Assembly (NCBI GenBank): GCA_900550545.1
Contig: URSS01000036.1
Location: 1-26,811, forward strand
Length of the DNA stretch: 26,811 bases
From: an uncultured Lachnobacterium sp.
Lineage (GTDB): Bacteria; Bacillota; Clostridia; Lachnospirales; Lachnospiraceae
Direction of reading: 5' to 3'
The notes beneath the pieces were generated by a model. It saw only the letters and a program-made list of their open reading frames with translations. It ran no database searches and had not been told where the DNA came from. Numbering within the stretch: the first letter of the stretch is position 1; the number at the start of each line of letters is the position of its first letter. Positions 12,899 through 21,733 of this stretch are shown here, one piece after another. The position numbers and the translations under genes are program-made.

Positions 12899-15163
12899 TT
12901 ATTTACGAATCTGTTTGGCAGCTTCTACCATATTTCTTAAACTTGCATCGGTTTCCGGAACCCCGCGGGTCTTTAAACCACAATCCGGGTTTACCCACAG
13001 TTTCTCTTTGTCGATTTTGGTTAACATAAGGTTGAGCGCTTTGACAATTTCCTCTACAGATGGAACACGAGGAGAGTGGATGTCATACACACCCGGTCCG
13101 ACTTCCGTCTCGAAATGATGCTCGCGCAGAGAATCGAGAATCTGCAGATCCGAACGGGAAGCTTCAAAGGTTATGACGTCGGCATCCATATCATCGATCG
13201 CAGGAATGATGTCTGTAAATTCACTGTAGCACATATGTGTGTGAATCTGTGTTTCCGGTTTCACACCACTGTGTGTCAGACGGAATGCAGGGATGGCGAA
13301 ATCCAGATATTCGCTGTACCAGTCTGATTTGCGCAGCGGAAGCTTTTCGCGCAATGCTGCCTCATCAATCTGGATCATTTTGATGCCGTTTGCTTCCAGA
13401 TCGAGAACTTCGTCACGGATTGCGAGAGCAATCTGGGAGATAGACTCCTTGATGGAGATATCTTCACGAGGAAAGGACCAGTTCAAAATGGTTACCGGTC
13501 CGGTAAGCATCCCCTTCATGATTTTCTTTGTAAGAGATTGTGCATAGACCGACCAGTCAACGGTCATAGGCTTTTCGCGGGATACATCACCCCAGATGAT
13601 CGGTGGCTTTACACACCGGGTACCGTAAGACTGCACCCATGCTTTTTCCGTGAAAAGGAATCCACCCAATGCTTCACCAAAATATTCGACCATATCATTT
13701 CTCTCATATTCACCGTGAACCAGTACATCCAGACCAATTTCTTCCTGCCATTTTACGCAGTCTGCAATTTTCTTTTTATTGAATGCTTCGTACTCCTGCT
13801 GCGTAATCTCACCTTTACGGAATGCGCTGCGGTTGGCTTTTACATCTTTGGTCTGTGGGAAGGACCCGATCGTAGTGGTCGGAAATTCCGGAAGACCAAA
13901 TTCTTTTTTCTGTAATGCCTGTCGCTGGCTTCTCTTAGGCAGACGTACATAATCTGCTTCGGTTACATGGAACAGACGATCCTTTACAGCCTCATTATGA
14001 CAATCTCTTGGCTGTGCGAAAAGTTTCTGATTATTCTGATATGCTGCATGTACTGAATAGTCAGAAGTGTCAGCAAGAATACTCAGCTCATGAAGTTCCT
14101 CTAATTTCTCTTCTGCAAAAGCAAAATAAGAAGTAAATGTTTGTGAAAGTTTATGCTCATGCTTTAAAGTATATGGAACATGAAGCAGAGAACATGAGGT
14201 TGATAATACAACGGAAATGCCTTTCTCCTGTAAGCCGGTAAGGGTTTTGAGTGTTTTATCGTAGTGGTTTTTCCAGATATTTTTTCCGTTAACGAGTCCT
14301 GCAAACAAGAGCTTTTCTTTTGGAAAACCGTAAGTTTTAATGAGAGAAACTGTCTGCTTTCCTTCGATAAAATCCAGACCGATGCCAGCAAAATCCATTT
14401 GGATCAGGTCTGCATAAATATCTCTTACATCTCCGAAATAGGTCTGTAAAAGAATTTTGCTTGTTTTCGCACAAGGCAGAATCGCATCATACAGTTTGTG
14501 GAAAAGCGCAATATCATCAGCGGTCATATCCTGTACCAGACCAGGCTCGTCAAACTGGACCCATGCAATTTCAAACTCTTCACATTTTTTAATAAAATCC
14601 TGATATGCCTTGATTGCTGCATCTACGAAATCCGTAAGCTTCTTCCCGCCGGTGTAGCGGCAGTGCTTCAGCAAGGTGTATGGTCCGATAATAATTGGTT
14701 TTGTTACAATACCGAGCGCTTTTGCTTCGGTGTATTCCTTCCATGGTTTTTCTCCGACAAGTTGAAGATTGGTGTCATCGTCAACTTCTGCAACAATGTA
14801 ATGATAGTTGGTGTTGAACCATTTTTTCATAGCAAGCGCCTTTACATCACCGGACTCAGCCTGATAACCTCGTGCCATTGCAAAATAGGTGTCCAGTTCT
14901 GGAAGCTGCAGCTCTTTGTAACGCTTTGGAATAATGTTGAACAAAGCGGCGGTGTCAAGAAAGATATCATAAAAAGAAAAATCGTTGCTTGGAATGTAGT
15001 CGATTCCGGCGGACTTCTGTGTTGTCCAGTGGATTTTTCTTAAATTTTCTGCTGTGTCTAAAAGTTCTTGAGTATTAATTTCTTTACGAAAATACTTTTC
15101 ACATGCGAACTTTAACTCGCGTAAAGTTCCAATTCGTGGAAAGCCGATGACTGATGTCTGCAT
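12899..15163 (-). CDS. metE: Cobalamin-independent methionine synthase
   Basis: 754 aa; E. coli MetE is 753. It transfers methyl from 5-methyltetrahydropteroyltri-glutamate to homocysteine, the last step of methionine synthesis, in the cytoplasm. The N-terminal barrel begins MQTSVIGFPRIG. The C-terminal catalytic barrel has the zinc ligands in IHTHMCYSEF (His-x-Cys) and in NPDCGLKTRG (Cys about 728), and the motif TTTIGSFPQT at its start. Start: ATG at 15163, with GGAGGAGG just before it; a longer reading using TTG at 15178 would consume the ribosome binding site. It lies about 100 bp downstream of a LysR regulator gene on the same strand, with a MET-box-like palindrome between. No SAM riboswitch is visible in the leader. 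Confidence 0.97.
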   Translation of the reverse strand: MQTSVIGFPRIGTLRELKFACEKYFRKEINTQELLDTAENLRKIHWTTQKSAGIDYIPSNDFSFYDIFLDTAALFNIIPKRYKELQLPELDTYFAMARGYQAESGDVKALAMKKWFNTNYHYIVAEVDDDTNLQLVGEKPWKEYTEAKALGIVTKPIIIGPYTLLKHCRYTGGKKLTDFVDAAIKAYQDFIKKCEEFEIAWVQFDEPGLVQDMTADDIALFHKLYDAILPCAKTSKILLQTYFGDVRDIYADLIQMDFAGIGLDFIEGKQTVSLIKTYGFPKEKLLFAGLVNGKNIWKNHYDKTLKTLTGLQEKGISVVLSTSCSLLHVPYTLKHEHKLSQTFTSYFAFAEEKLEELHELSILADTSDYSVHAAYQNNQKLFAQPRDCHNEAVKDRLFHVTEADYVRLPKRSQRQALQKKEFGLPEFPTTTIGSFPQTKDVKANRSAFRKGEITQQEYEAFNKKKIADCVKWQEEIGLDVLVHGEYERNDMVEYFGEALGGFLFTEKAWVQSYGTRCVKPPIIWGDVSREKPMTVDWSVYAQSLTKKIMKGMLTGPVTILNWSFPREDISIKESISQIALAIRDEVLDLEANGIKMIQIDEAALREKLPLRKSDWYSEYLDFAIPAFRLTHSGVKPETQIHTHMCYSEFTDIIPAIDDMDADVITFEASRSDLQILDSLREHHFETEVGPGVYDIHSPRVPSVEEIVKALNLMLTKIDKEKLWVNPDCGLKTRGVPETDASLRNMVEAAKQIRK

Positions 15164-15225
15164 TGTTTCCTCCTCCAAAATATAAATCTAAAAGTTGCAT
15201 TCATTATATTTTTTTGAGAACGGAT

Positions 15226-15231
15226 TGTATA
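15226..15231 (-). promoter_or_regulatory. Predicted -10 element of metE
   Basis: On the minus strand the sequence reads TATTATACAAT; TATACA (15231-15226) is a good -10. There is no good -35 at 17 bp. A palindrome sits just upstream instead, as expected for an activator-dependent LysR-type promoter. Confidence 0.5.
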
Positions 15232-15252
15232 ATACTTAAAAATGCCGTTTGC

Positions 15253-15271
15253 TCATAGTTTGAAACTATGA
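15253..15271. promoter_or_regulatory. MET-box-like palindrome (LysR-type operator)
   Basis: TCATAGTTTGAAACTATGA is a perfect palindrome with 9-bp arms and one central base. Its core ATAGTTT-N-AAACTAT equals the MET-box described for MtaR/MetR-type LysR regulators of methionine genes in streptococci. It overlaps the stop codon of the LysR gene (15266-15268) and lies upstream of the metE -10. A weak terminator is the alternative reading. Confidence 0.75.
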
Positions 15272-16162
15272 CAAATGATCTTCCAAAATCATTTTTCGGA
15301 ACTGTCGGGCGGCTGCGTTCAGCGGATGCTGACAGTCGTATACCATGCATATATTTCGTTCCGGTATGTTTTCTTTCAGTGATATCTGAACAATTTCTCT
15401 TTTTTGAATAGAATCACGTGCCATTGCTTCCGGAAGAAAAGCCAGGCCCAGCTCACATTTGACAAGAGGGAGAATCTGATCGGTTGTGGCAGTTTCGGTA
15501 TCGGGGGCAAGTTCGAGTCCGTGAGAGAGAAAGAGTGCATGATAAAATTGGAATGTCGTTGTTTCACGCCCGAGCGAAATCAGCGGATAGTTTTTTAATT
15601 CTGCAAGTGACAGTTCCTGGCTGCCAAGGGCGGTAAAAGTCGTGCCACCGACAAGAATTTCCTGAAAAGGCTGCAGCATAATCTGTCTGAGCGGTGATTC
15701 CACGGAAGCAGGAGTTGATACAATAGCAAAGTCGATTTTTCCGCTTTTTACGGCATCAATGGCCTGTGGGGTGGAGTGATTGTACAGTTTCAGGCGAATG
15801 CCTGGATAGGTCATATGAAACGCCTTGAGTTTATCAAAAAGAAAAATATTTAAGGCGGTCTCGCTGACACCGATCGCAATGCTTCCGTGTGACAGCCCCG
15901 TACTATCCGATAATTCCTCTTCTGCGGCAAAAATCTGTGACATTGCAGCGGAAATATGGGTATAAAGTTTTTCCCCTTCCGGGGTAAGCTGAATGCCACG
16001 GTTGGTGCGCACAAATAAGGTTGTATTGATCTGCTGCTCCAGACAATTCATGGCACGTGTCACATTCGGCTGACTGCTGCCGAGTGCATGTGCGGCTTTG
16101 GTAAAGTTGTGGTATTTTGCAACATAATAAAAAATCCGGTAGTATTCAAAATTTACATTCAT
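15266..16162 (-). CDS. LysR-family transcriptional regulator, probably of methionine genes (MetR/MtaR-like role)
   Basis: 298 aa, of typical LysR length. The N-terminal winged helix-turn-helix covers about 1-60 (FEYYRIFYYVAKYHNFTKAA, then SSQPNVTRAMNCLEQQ as recognition helix). The linker helix and the two-lobed periplasmic-binding-protein-like sensor domain follow (about 88-298), with HGSIAIGVSETALNIF opening it. The DNA-binding part is intact. Assignment to methionine control comes from context: metE directly downstream and a MET-box-like palindrome between. Its co-inducer would then be homocysteine or O-acetylserine-like, which is inference. Upstream it is divergent from the gene at 16287, with an inverted repeat in the shared 124-bp gap. 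Confidence 0.9.
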   Translation of the reverse strand: MNVNFEYYRIFYYVAKYHNFTKAAHALGSSQPNVTRAMNCLEQQINTTLFVRTNRGIQLTPEGEKLYTHISAAMSQIFAAEEELSDSTGLSHGSIAIGVSETALNIFLFDKLKAFHMTYPGIRLKLYNHSTPQAIDAVKSGKIDFAIVSTPASVESPLRQIMLQPFQEILVGGTTFTALGSQELSLAELKNYPLISLGRETTTFQFYHALFLSHGLELAPDTETATTDQILPLVKCELGLAFLPEAMARDSIQKREIVQISLKENIPERNICMVYDCQHPLNAAARQFRKMILEDHLS

Positions 16163-16188
16163 CGATTGAAATCCTCTGACATATCAAA

Positions 16189-16204
16189 ATGTTATTTATA
16201 ACAT
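16189..16204. promoter_or_regulatory. Inverted repeat in divergent intergenic region
   Basis: ATGTTAT-TT-ATAACAT, with 7-bp arms, flanked by direct repeats CATATCAA (16180-16187 and 16203-16210). A TATAGTTT half-site of the MET-box type lies just after (around 16212-16219). It is placed where a LysR protein would autoregulate. Confidence 0.5.
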
Positions 16205-16286
16205 ATCAATTATAGTTTTTACTTATTCCTAATACAAAAGTATAATCATAGAAGATGAAAAAAGCAAGAAAGGAAGCGCATGAAGT

Positions 16287-17048
16287 ATGAAGGAACAGAC
16301 GATTTTTCCACGAGAGGAAAAGGCAGAGGTTTTGTTTCAGAAAATTTTAAACGATCCATGGGCATGTGGAAAGTTACAGGAAACATTTTGTAACTGCTTA
16401 TTTTGCAATGATGATTCGGATGCCAGAATTTCTCCGGCAGAATTTTCACAGGCTTTGTTCAATGCATATGCAAACCGGGACATGTCGGCCTTCCTTATGG
16501 CCATATGCCAGAATACATTGTTTGACCTGTTGAGAAATTCATTTCTGATTCCCTATCGTTTTGATGCAGATGGAAAGCAAAATCCGGTTATCATGACGGA
16601 TGAAAATGGGCAATTGCTTTCGGCATACAAAGGCACAGTTCATGAGAAAGAATACCGGCATTTTCACGAGGTATACAAAGATCTCGGCAATCAGAAAAAT
16701 ATATATTTTGCACAGGCATACCGTTACAGCCATGAATATCAGTCGGATCACATGGATGTGAAACAAAAGATTCTTGAGAAAAATACGGGTGTGCTGCTCA
16801 TTCGTGAACTGCCGGATACCGTAAAGGAGAAGGAGACGGAGGCAGAAGCGTATTCCGCAGTGTGGGATCTTATGATTCAGCTGGAAAAGAATCTTCCAAT
16901 GGCTTATGTATTTTATGGACAGGATTCGCTGGTGGAGAATAACAACCGGTATGATGAAATCGGAATTTTCCTTCCAAATTCAATCTTCCTGAAAAATCTC
17001 GAACGCCATGTTGCGAAAGCGGAGGAGATTATTTATGGCGAAAAATGA
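16287..17048 (+). CDS. Unknown cytoplasmic protein, possibly SseB-like, coupled to a ThrE-type exporter
   Basis: 253 aa, soluble, no signal peptide. No confident family. Residues about 50-120 (ALFNAYANRDMSAFLMAICQ, then FLIPYRFDADGKQNP and VIMTDENGQLLSAYKG) follow the general pattern of the SseB N-terminal domain, a helix pair then a short beta unit with VP and a final F/Y. The rest (about 160-253) is a separate alpha/beta stretch with LPMAYVFYGQDSLVENNNRY. SseB overproduction alters serine sensitivity in E. coli. A serine/threonine exporter gene overlaps this gene's 3' end by 14 bp, which makes the weak resemblance more interesting. Start: ATG 16287 with AAAGGAAG about ten bases before it. 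The function remains unassigned. Confidence 0.7.
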   Translation: MKEQTIFPREEKAEVLFQKILNDPWACGKLQETFCNCLFCNDDSDARISPAEFSQALFNAYANRDMSAFLMAICQNTLFDLLRNSFLIPYRFDADGKQNPVIMTDENGQLLSAYKGTVHEKEYRHFHEVYKDLGNQKNIYFAQAYRYSHEYQSDHMDVKQKILEKNTGVLLIRELPDTVKEKETEAEAYSAVWDLMIQLEKNLPMAYVFYGQDSLVENNNRYDEIGIFLPNSIFLKNLERHVAKAEEIIYGEK

Positions 17049-18375
17049 TTATGTAGAAATTATGGAAAAAAATCATATGGAAATTCCATGGCATGATTAT
17101 ACAGGAAATGACAGTGAAGTGCTGATTCAGCAGGCAGGACTGATTGAAAAGGCATCCGTTATCGGCAGAGTTGGTCTGATCATGCTTTCCTGTGGAACCG
17201 GAGCATGGCGTGTGCGGACTTCTATGAACCGGCTTTCCAAGGAACTGGGAGTAACCTGTACGGTGGATGTGGGATTGATGTCTATAGAGTTTAACTGTTT
17301 TGACGGAAAAGAGTGTGTTTCCCAGTCTCTTAGTATTGCAAATACCGGAGTAAATACTTCCAAACTTTATCGGATGGAACAGTTTGTAGATAGTTTTCCA
17401 TCCCGGGAAGCACATCTGACAGGCGAAGAAATCCACAAGAGGCTGGATGAAATTGAACAGATTCATGCACTCTATTCTCCGGTAAAACTCGGATTGGCAG
17501 CGGCACTTGCATGTTGTGGATTTACATTTCTGCTGGGTGGTGGCCCCGTGGAGATGATATTTGCATTTATTGCAGCCGGTGTTGGTAACCTTATCCGGAT
17601 GAAGCTGATCAAACATCATTACACGTTGTTTTTGAACATTGCAGTATCTATTTCAGCTGCATGTCTGACGTATGCGGTCTGTCTGCATATGGCAGAGCTG
17701 CTGTTTCACGTTTCCGCAGTGCACGAGGCCGGATATATCTGTTCTATGCTGTTTATTATTCCGGGATTTCCGTTTATCACAAGTGGAATTGACTTGGCAA
17801 AACTGGATTTGCGATCCGGTCTGGAGCGGCTTACCTATTCCATCATTATTGTTCTGGTTGCGACAATGTTTGCATGGATCATGGCGCTTTTGTTAAAGCT
17901 TCAGCCACAGGATTTTGCAGCTTTGCATCTGGGAAATATGACGCATTTGTTTTTACGTCTGATTGCCAGTTTTTGCGGCGTTTTCGGTTTCTCAATCATG
18001 TTTAACAGCTCGGTCTATATGGCAGCAACGGCGGCATGTATCGGTGCCGTTGCAAATACATTGCGGCTGGAACTGGTCGATTTTACAGGGATGCCATCTG
18101 CGGCTGCTGCTTTTATAGGAGCACTGACGGCAGGTCTGCTCGCATCCATTATCAAGAGAAATCATGGATATCCGAGAATTTCACTGACGGTGCCATCCAT
18201 TGTAATTATGGTGCCGGGATTATATCTGTACCGTGCGATTTATAATTTTGGAATTATGTCACTGACCGAGGCGGTTTCATGGTTTGCGGCGGCGATTATG
18301 ATTATTGTATCGTTACCGCTCGGACTTATTTTTGCGCGAATACTTACCGACAGGACATTCCGGTATTGCACATAA
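17035..18375 (+). CDS. ThrE-type threonine/serine exporter (fused two-domain form)
   Basis: 446 aa. A soluble N-terminal part (about 1-140: KASVIGRVGLIMLSCGTGAW, then RLSKELGVTCTVDVG and NTGVNTSKLYRMEQF) belongs to the ThrE/DUF1212 domain, which carries the conserved Gly-rich and Arg residues. About ten transmembrane helices follow from residue 155 on; the last five (from LRLIASFCGVFGFSIMFN) correspond to the second ThrE domain, often a separate gene in Firmicutes. Here both are fused, as in Corynebacterium ThrE, which exports threonine and serine by proton antiport. Start: ATG 17035 with GGAGGAG upstream, inside the previous gene, so translation is probably coupled. Confidence 0.88.
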   Translation: MAKNDYVEIMEKNHMEIPWHDYTGNDSEVLIQQAGLIEKASVIGRVGLIMLSCGTGAWRVRTSMNRLSKELGVTCTVDVGLMSIEFNCFDGKECVSQSLSIANTGVNTSKLYRMEQFVDSFPSREAHLTGEEIHKRLDEIEQIHALYSPVKLGLAAALACCGFTFLLGGGPVEMIFAFIAAGVGNLIRMKLIKHHYTLFLNIAVSISAACLTYAVCLHMAELLFHVSAVHEAGYICSMLFIIPGFPFITSGIDLAKLDLRSGLERLTYSIIIVLVATMFAWIMALLLKLQPQDFAALHLGNMTHLFLRLIASFCGVFGFSIMFNSSVYMAATAACIGAVANTLRLELVDFTGMPSAAAAFIGALTAGLLASIIKRNHGYPRISLTVPSIVIMVPGLYLYRAIYNFGIMSLTEAVSWFAAAIMIIVSLPLGLIFARILTDRTFRYCT

Positions 18376-18430
18376 CAAATTATGCATGGGTTGATGTTCA
18401 AAGATAGTGTCGAAAGAAGGAGGATAAAAT

Positions 18431-19732
18431 ATGCTTACAGCTGTAACAGGAATTAACTGGGGAGATGAAGGAAAAGGTCGTGTGATCGATCTGCTTGCGG
18501 AGAATGCAGATGTTGTTGTCCGCTATCAGGGAGGCAATAACGCCGGACATACGGTGGTTGCCAAACAGCAAAAATTTGTTTTGAATCTGCTGCCATCCGG
18601 TATTCTGCATGAGAATGTGGTATGTGTACTTGGTGATGGTATGGTGGTAGATCTGGAACATCTGACAAACGAAATCGCACAGATCAGGGAAAAAGGTGTT
18701 GTGGTCACACCAAAGAACTTAAAACTTTCCAAACGGGCAACAATCTCGATGCCATGGCACAAAATTCAGGATGAACTCGAAGAGACGCGTCTTGCAAAAA
18801 CCGGAGCGGCATTTGGGTCCACAAAAAGAGGCATCGCCTATGCATACAGTGACAAATACAGAAAGAAAACACTGCGTCTTGGGGACCTGCTTCATCTAAA
18901 AGAGGAATCCGTACAGAACCGTTTGAAAATGATGCTCGAGGCAAAGAATCTGGAACTTGCAGGATGCTATCATCAGGAACCGATGTCCTATCCGGCACTG
19001 CTTTCCTGGTGTGAAGATCAGGCAGCAGAGTTGTGGCCATATATAGTAGACACAGGTGCTTATCTCGAGGAAGCGTTAAAGGAAGGAAAAAGGGTTGTTT
19101 TAGAGGCACAGCTTGGAGCTATGCGGGACATTGATTATGGCATTTTCCCATATACATCAAGTTCTTCCACAATTTCTGCCTACGGTCCAATCGGGGCAGG
19201 GATACCGGGAAAGCAGCTGGACCATGTCGTTGGTGTGCTGAAAGCTTATTCAACCTGTGTAGGTGCAGGGCCATTTACCGCAGAAAAAGCCATGCCGGAA
19301 TCCTGGATGGAACTTTTGCGCAAGTTTGGTGGAGAATATGGTGCTGCCACAGGACGTCCACGTCGTGTAGGTCCGTTTGATGCGGTTGCAAGCCGGTATG
19401 GATTAAAGTGCCAGAATGCGGACAAGATTGCATTAACCAAGCTGGATGTGCTCAGCATGATGGAAGAAATTCCTGTGATTGTGGGCTACAAAAAGGGAAA
19501 TCAGGAAGTGACAGATTTTGATCCGGTAGAGGATCTCGAAGAATATGCACCGATTGTAAAAATGCTTCCGGGCTGGCAGACAGACATCAGCGGCTGCAAA
19601 ACCTATGATGAACTGCCGGATGCGGCAAAGGCATATGTGGAGACATTAGAGGATCTTCTGCAGCATGAAATACAGTTCATATCCGTAGGTGCAGAGAGAA
19701 GTCAGTATTTAACAAAAGGAGAGTGGTTATGA
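18431..19732 (+). CDS. purA: Adenylosuccinate synthetase
   Basis: 433 aa, normal for the family. It converts IMP and aspartate with GTP to adenylosuccinate, the committed step to AMP. The N-terminal loop INWGDEGKGRVIDLLAE is the phosphate-binding and catalytic signature (Asp of GDEGKG), followed by YQGGNNAGHTVV with the catalytic His. FGSTKRGIAYAYSDKYR and TGRPRRVGPFDAVASRYGLK are further IMP and GTP binding elements. Start: ATG with AAGGAGG eight bases before it. The stop TGA shares ATGA with the pyrB start. No purine riboswitch or clear operator was seen in the 55 bp upstream. Confidence 0.96.
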   Translation: MLTAVTGINWGDEGKGRVIDLLAENADVVVRYQGGNNAGHTVVAKQQKFVLNLLPSGILHENVVCVLGDGMVVDLEHLTNEIAQIREKGVVVTPKNLKLSKRATISMPWHKIQDELEETRLAKTGAAFGSTKRGIAYAYSDKYRKKTLRLGDLLHLKEESVQNRLKMMLEAKNLELAGCYHQEPMSYPALLSWCEDQAAELWPYIVDTGAYLEEALKEGKRVVLEAQLGAMRDIDYGIFPYTSSSSTISAYGPIGAGIPGKQLDHVVGVLKAYSTCVGAGPFTAEKAMPESWMELLRKFGGEYGAATGRPRRVGPFDAVASRYGLKCQNADKIALTKLDVLSMMEEIPVIVGYKKGNQEVTDFDPVEDLEEYAPIVKMLPGWQTDISGCKTYDELPDAAKAYVETLEDLLQHEIQFISVGAERSQYLTKGEWL

Positions 19733-20685
19733 GACATTTGATAAGTCCTTTGGATTTTACAGTAGAAGAAACGTATGAAGTGCTGGATTTTGCAGACCGG
19801 ATCGCTGCGAATCCGAAAGCTTATGCCCATGCAGCAGACGGCAGACAGCTTGCAACGCTTTTTTATGAGCCAAGCACAAGAACGAGGCTTTCTTTTGAGT
19901 CGGCAATGCTCAGTCTTGGTGGACAGACAATTGGATTTGCAGGTGCAGAACAATCGAGCGTTTCCAAAGGGGAAACGATTGCAGATACCGTAAGGGTCGT
20001 CAGTTGCTATGCAGATATTATTGCTATGCGTCATCCAAAGGAAGGGGCACCGCTTTGTGCATCCATGTATTCGAAAATCCCGGTCATCAATGCGGGAGAT
20101 GGCGGACATAACCATCCGACACAGACATTGATCGATCTGATGACCATTCGCCAGAGACTTGGAAGACTCGACAATCTGACGATCGGTTTCTGTGGAGATT
20201 TGAAGTTCGGAAGAACGGTGCACTCACTGGTGAAGAGTCTGGTGCGCCATACAGGAAACAAATTCTATTTTATCTCGCCCGAAGAACTCAGAATCCCGGA
20301 TTATCTTGTAGACGAAACATTAGAGCCAACGCATACGCCGTATGAGGAAGTATCCAGTCTGGAGGACAGTCTTCCGAAGCTGGATGTTCTCTATATGACG
20401 AGAGTGCAGAAAGAGCGCTTTTTCAATGAAGAGGATTATATTCGTCTGAAGGACACTTATGTTCTCAACCGGGAAAAGCTGCAGCTGGCAAAGGAAAATA
20501 TGCCGGTACTGCATCCACTGCCACGTGTTGATGAAATCGCTTACGATGTGGATGATGACAACAGAGCAGCTTATTTTCAGCAGGTACAGAACGGAAAATA
20601 TATGCGTATGGCGTTAATTCTTTCTTTGCTCGGAATCGAAGATCCGCAGACAGGGAAAAAAGTTCTGGAATTAAGAGAATCTTAA
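19729..20685 (+). CDS. pyrB: Aspartate carbamoyltransferase catalytic subunit
   Basis: 318 aa. It joins carbamoyl phosphate and aspartate to carbamoyl-aspartate in pyrimidine synthesis. Motifs: FYEPSTRTRLSFESA (carbamoyl-phosphate site), GGHNHPTQTLIDL (HPxQ), and HPLPRVDEIAYDVD near the C terminus (aspartate site). The start is ATG 19729, overlapping the purA stop as ATGA, with AAAGGAGAG upstream; a GTG six bases earlier would place the ribosome binding site wrongly. No regulatory subunit gene (pyrI) follows: the next gene is a MoxR ATPase behind its own promoter. The absence of other pyr genes nearby and the coupling to purA are unusual. Confidence 0.96.
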   Translation: MRHLISPLDFTVEETYEVLDFADRIAANPKAYAHAADGRQLATLFYEPSTRTRLSFESAMLSLGGQTIGFAGAEQSSVSKGETIADTVRVVSCYADIIAMRHPKEGAPLCASMYSKIPVINAGDGGHNHPTQTLIDLMTIRQRLGRLDNLTIGFCGDLKFGRTVHSLVKSLVRHTGNKFYFISPEELRIPDYLVDETLEPTHTPYEEVSSLEDSLPKLDVLYMTRVQKERFFNEEDYIRLKDTYVLNREKLQLAKENMPVLHPLPRVDEIAYDVDDDNRAAYFQQVQNGKYMRMALILSLLGIEDPQTGKKVLELRES

Positions 20686-20696
20686 CCACTGCAATA

Positions 20697-20725
20697 TTGT
20701 TGTTTTCCCATAATTGCATTATACT
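20697..20725 (+). promoter_or_regulatory. Predicted promoter of the MoxR operon
   Basis: -35 TTGTTG (20697-20702), 17-bp spacer, -10 TATACT (20720-20725), 50 bp before the moxR ATG. No terminator for pyrB was found in the same gap, so read-through is possible. Confidence 0.6.
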
Positions 20726-20775
20726 GAATTTATATTAGAAGGCTAGTAGAATGCTCGTAATATGGGGGAACAACA

Positions 20776-21732
20776 ATGAGTCAGATTTATGAAAATGCAA
20801 GGGCAGTCATGGACGAAGTAAAACACGCCGTTACCGGCAAAGATGACTGCATTCAGAAAGCTTTCGCGGCAATTCTCGCGGGAGGTCATATCTTAATAGA
20901 GGATGTGCCGGGTGTCGGTAAGACAACTCTGGCAATCGCTTTTTCCAAGGTCATGGGCTTGGAAAATCACAGAGTACAGTTCACGCCGGATGTCATGCCG
21001 GCAGACATTCTTGGATTTAATATGTATCAAAAGAATACCGGAGAATTTGTGTATTATCCGGGAACAATTATGTGTAATTTGTTTCTGGCAGATGAGATCA
21101 ACCGGACTTCTCCAAAGACACAGTCGGCTTTGCTCGAAGTTATGGAAGAAGGCAGGGTAACCGTAGATGGCGTCAGCCGTGAGGTGCCGAAGCCTTTTAT
21201 TGTTATGGCAACACAGAATCCGAAAGGAAGCGCCGGAACGCAGCTTTTGCCGGAGTCCCAGCTGGATCGTTTTATGATCTGCATGAGCATGGGCTATCCG
21301 GATCTGGAGAGTGAGATTGCCATTGCAAAAGGCAAAAGTACTGCTGCGGGATTTGGTGAGTTGCGGGCAGTTTTGCAGGCGCAGCAGCTGGTGGACATGC
21401 AGGCGCAGGTGGAGAATGTGTATGTTCATGACAGCATTTATGCGTACATTACAAATCTGATGAACAAGACGCGAAACAGTAATTACATTGAACTTGGTGT
21501 CAGCCCGCGAGGAACGATTGCCTGTGTGCGCATGGCGAAAGCCTGGGCATTTCTTCAAGGGCGGGAGTATGTGATTCCGTCCGATGTTACCGATATTTTT
21601 ATGGATGTTGCAAAGCATCGTATCGTGCCGAATACCAAGGCGCGGGTGGCACATGTGACGGAAGAGGCGATTTTATCACAGATTATAGCGGATACAAGGC
21701 AGCCGGCATCATATATGGAAAAGGTGGATTAG
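20776..21732 (+). CDS. MoxR-family AAA+ ATPase
   Basis: 318 aa. Walker A is PGVGKTT (45-51) and Walker B is LADEINRT (Asp106, Glu107), followed by SPKTQSALLEVMEEGRVTV, the MoxR hallmark. Sensor 1 is in FIVMATQNPKGSAGTQLLPE. The small lid domain has SPRGTIACVRMAKAWA. MoxR proteins act as chaperone-like ATPases for maturation of protein complexes, often with VWA or DUF58 partners. Here the DUF58 and transglutaminase genes follow immediately, the usual three-gene set. Start: ATG with GGGGGAAC upstream. Two bases separate its stop from the next start. Confidence 0.95.
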   Translation: MSQIYENARAVMDEVKHAVTGKDDCIQKAFAAILAGGHILIEDVPGVGKTTLAIAFSKVMGLENHRVQFTPDVMPADILGFNMYQKNTGEFVYYPGTIMCNLFLADEINRTSPKTQSALLEVMEEGRVTVDGVSREVPKPFIVMATQNPKGSAGTQLLPESQLDRFMICMSMGYPDLESEIAIAKGKSTAAGFGELRAVLQAQQLVDMQAQVENVYVHDSIYAYITNLMNKTRNSNYIELGVSPRGTIACVRMAKAWAFLQGREYVIPSDVTDIFMDVAKHRIVPNTKARVAHVTEEAILSQIIADTRQPASYMEKVD

Positions 21733-21733
21733 C

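Noticed and set aside
15164..15265. SAM riboswitch or T-box upstream of metE
   Set aside because: The gap is about 100 bp with no kink-turn, no T-box sequence and no terminator with competing helix; only the MET-box-like palindrome is present.
20893..21654. 253-codon minus-strand frame within the MoxR gene
   Set aside because: It is antisense to a clear AAA+ ATPase, is rich in His/Cys without motif, and lacks a ribosome binding site.
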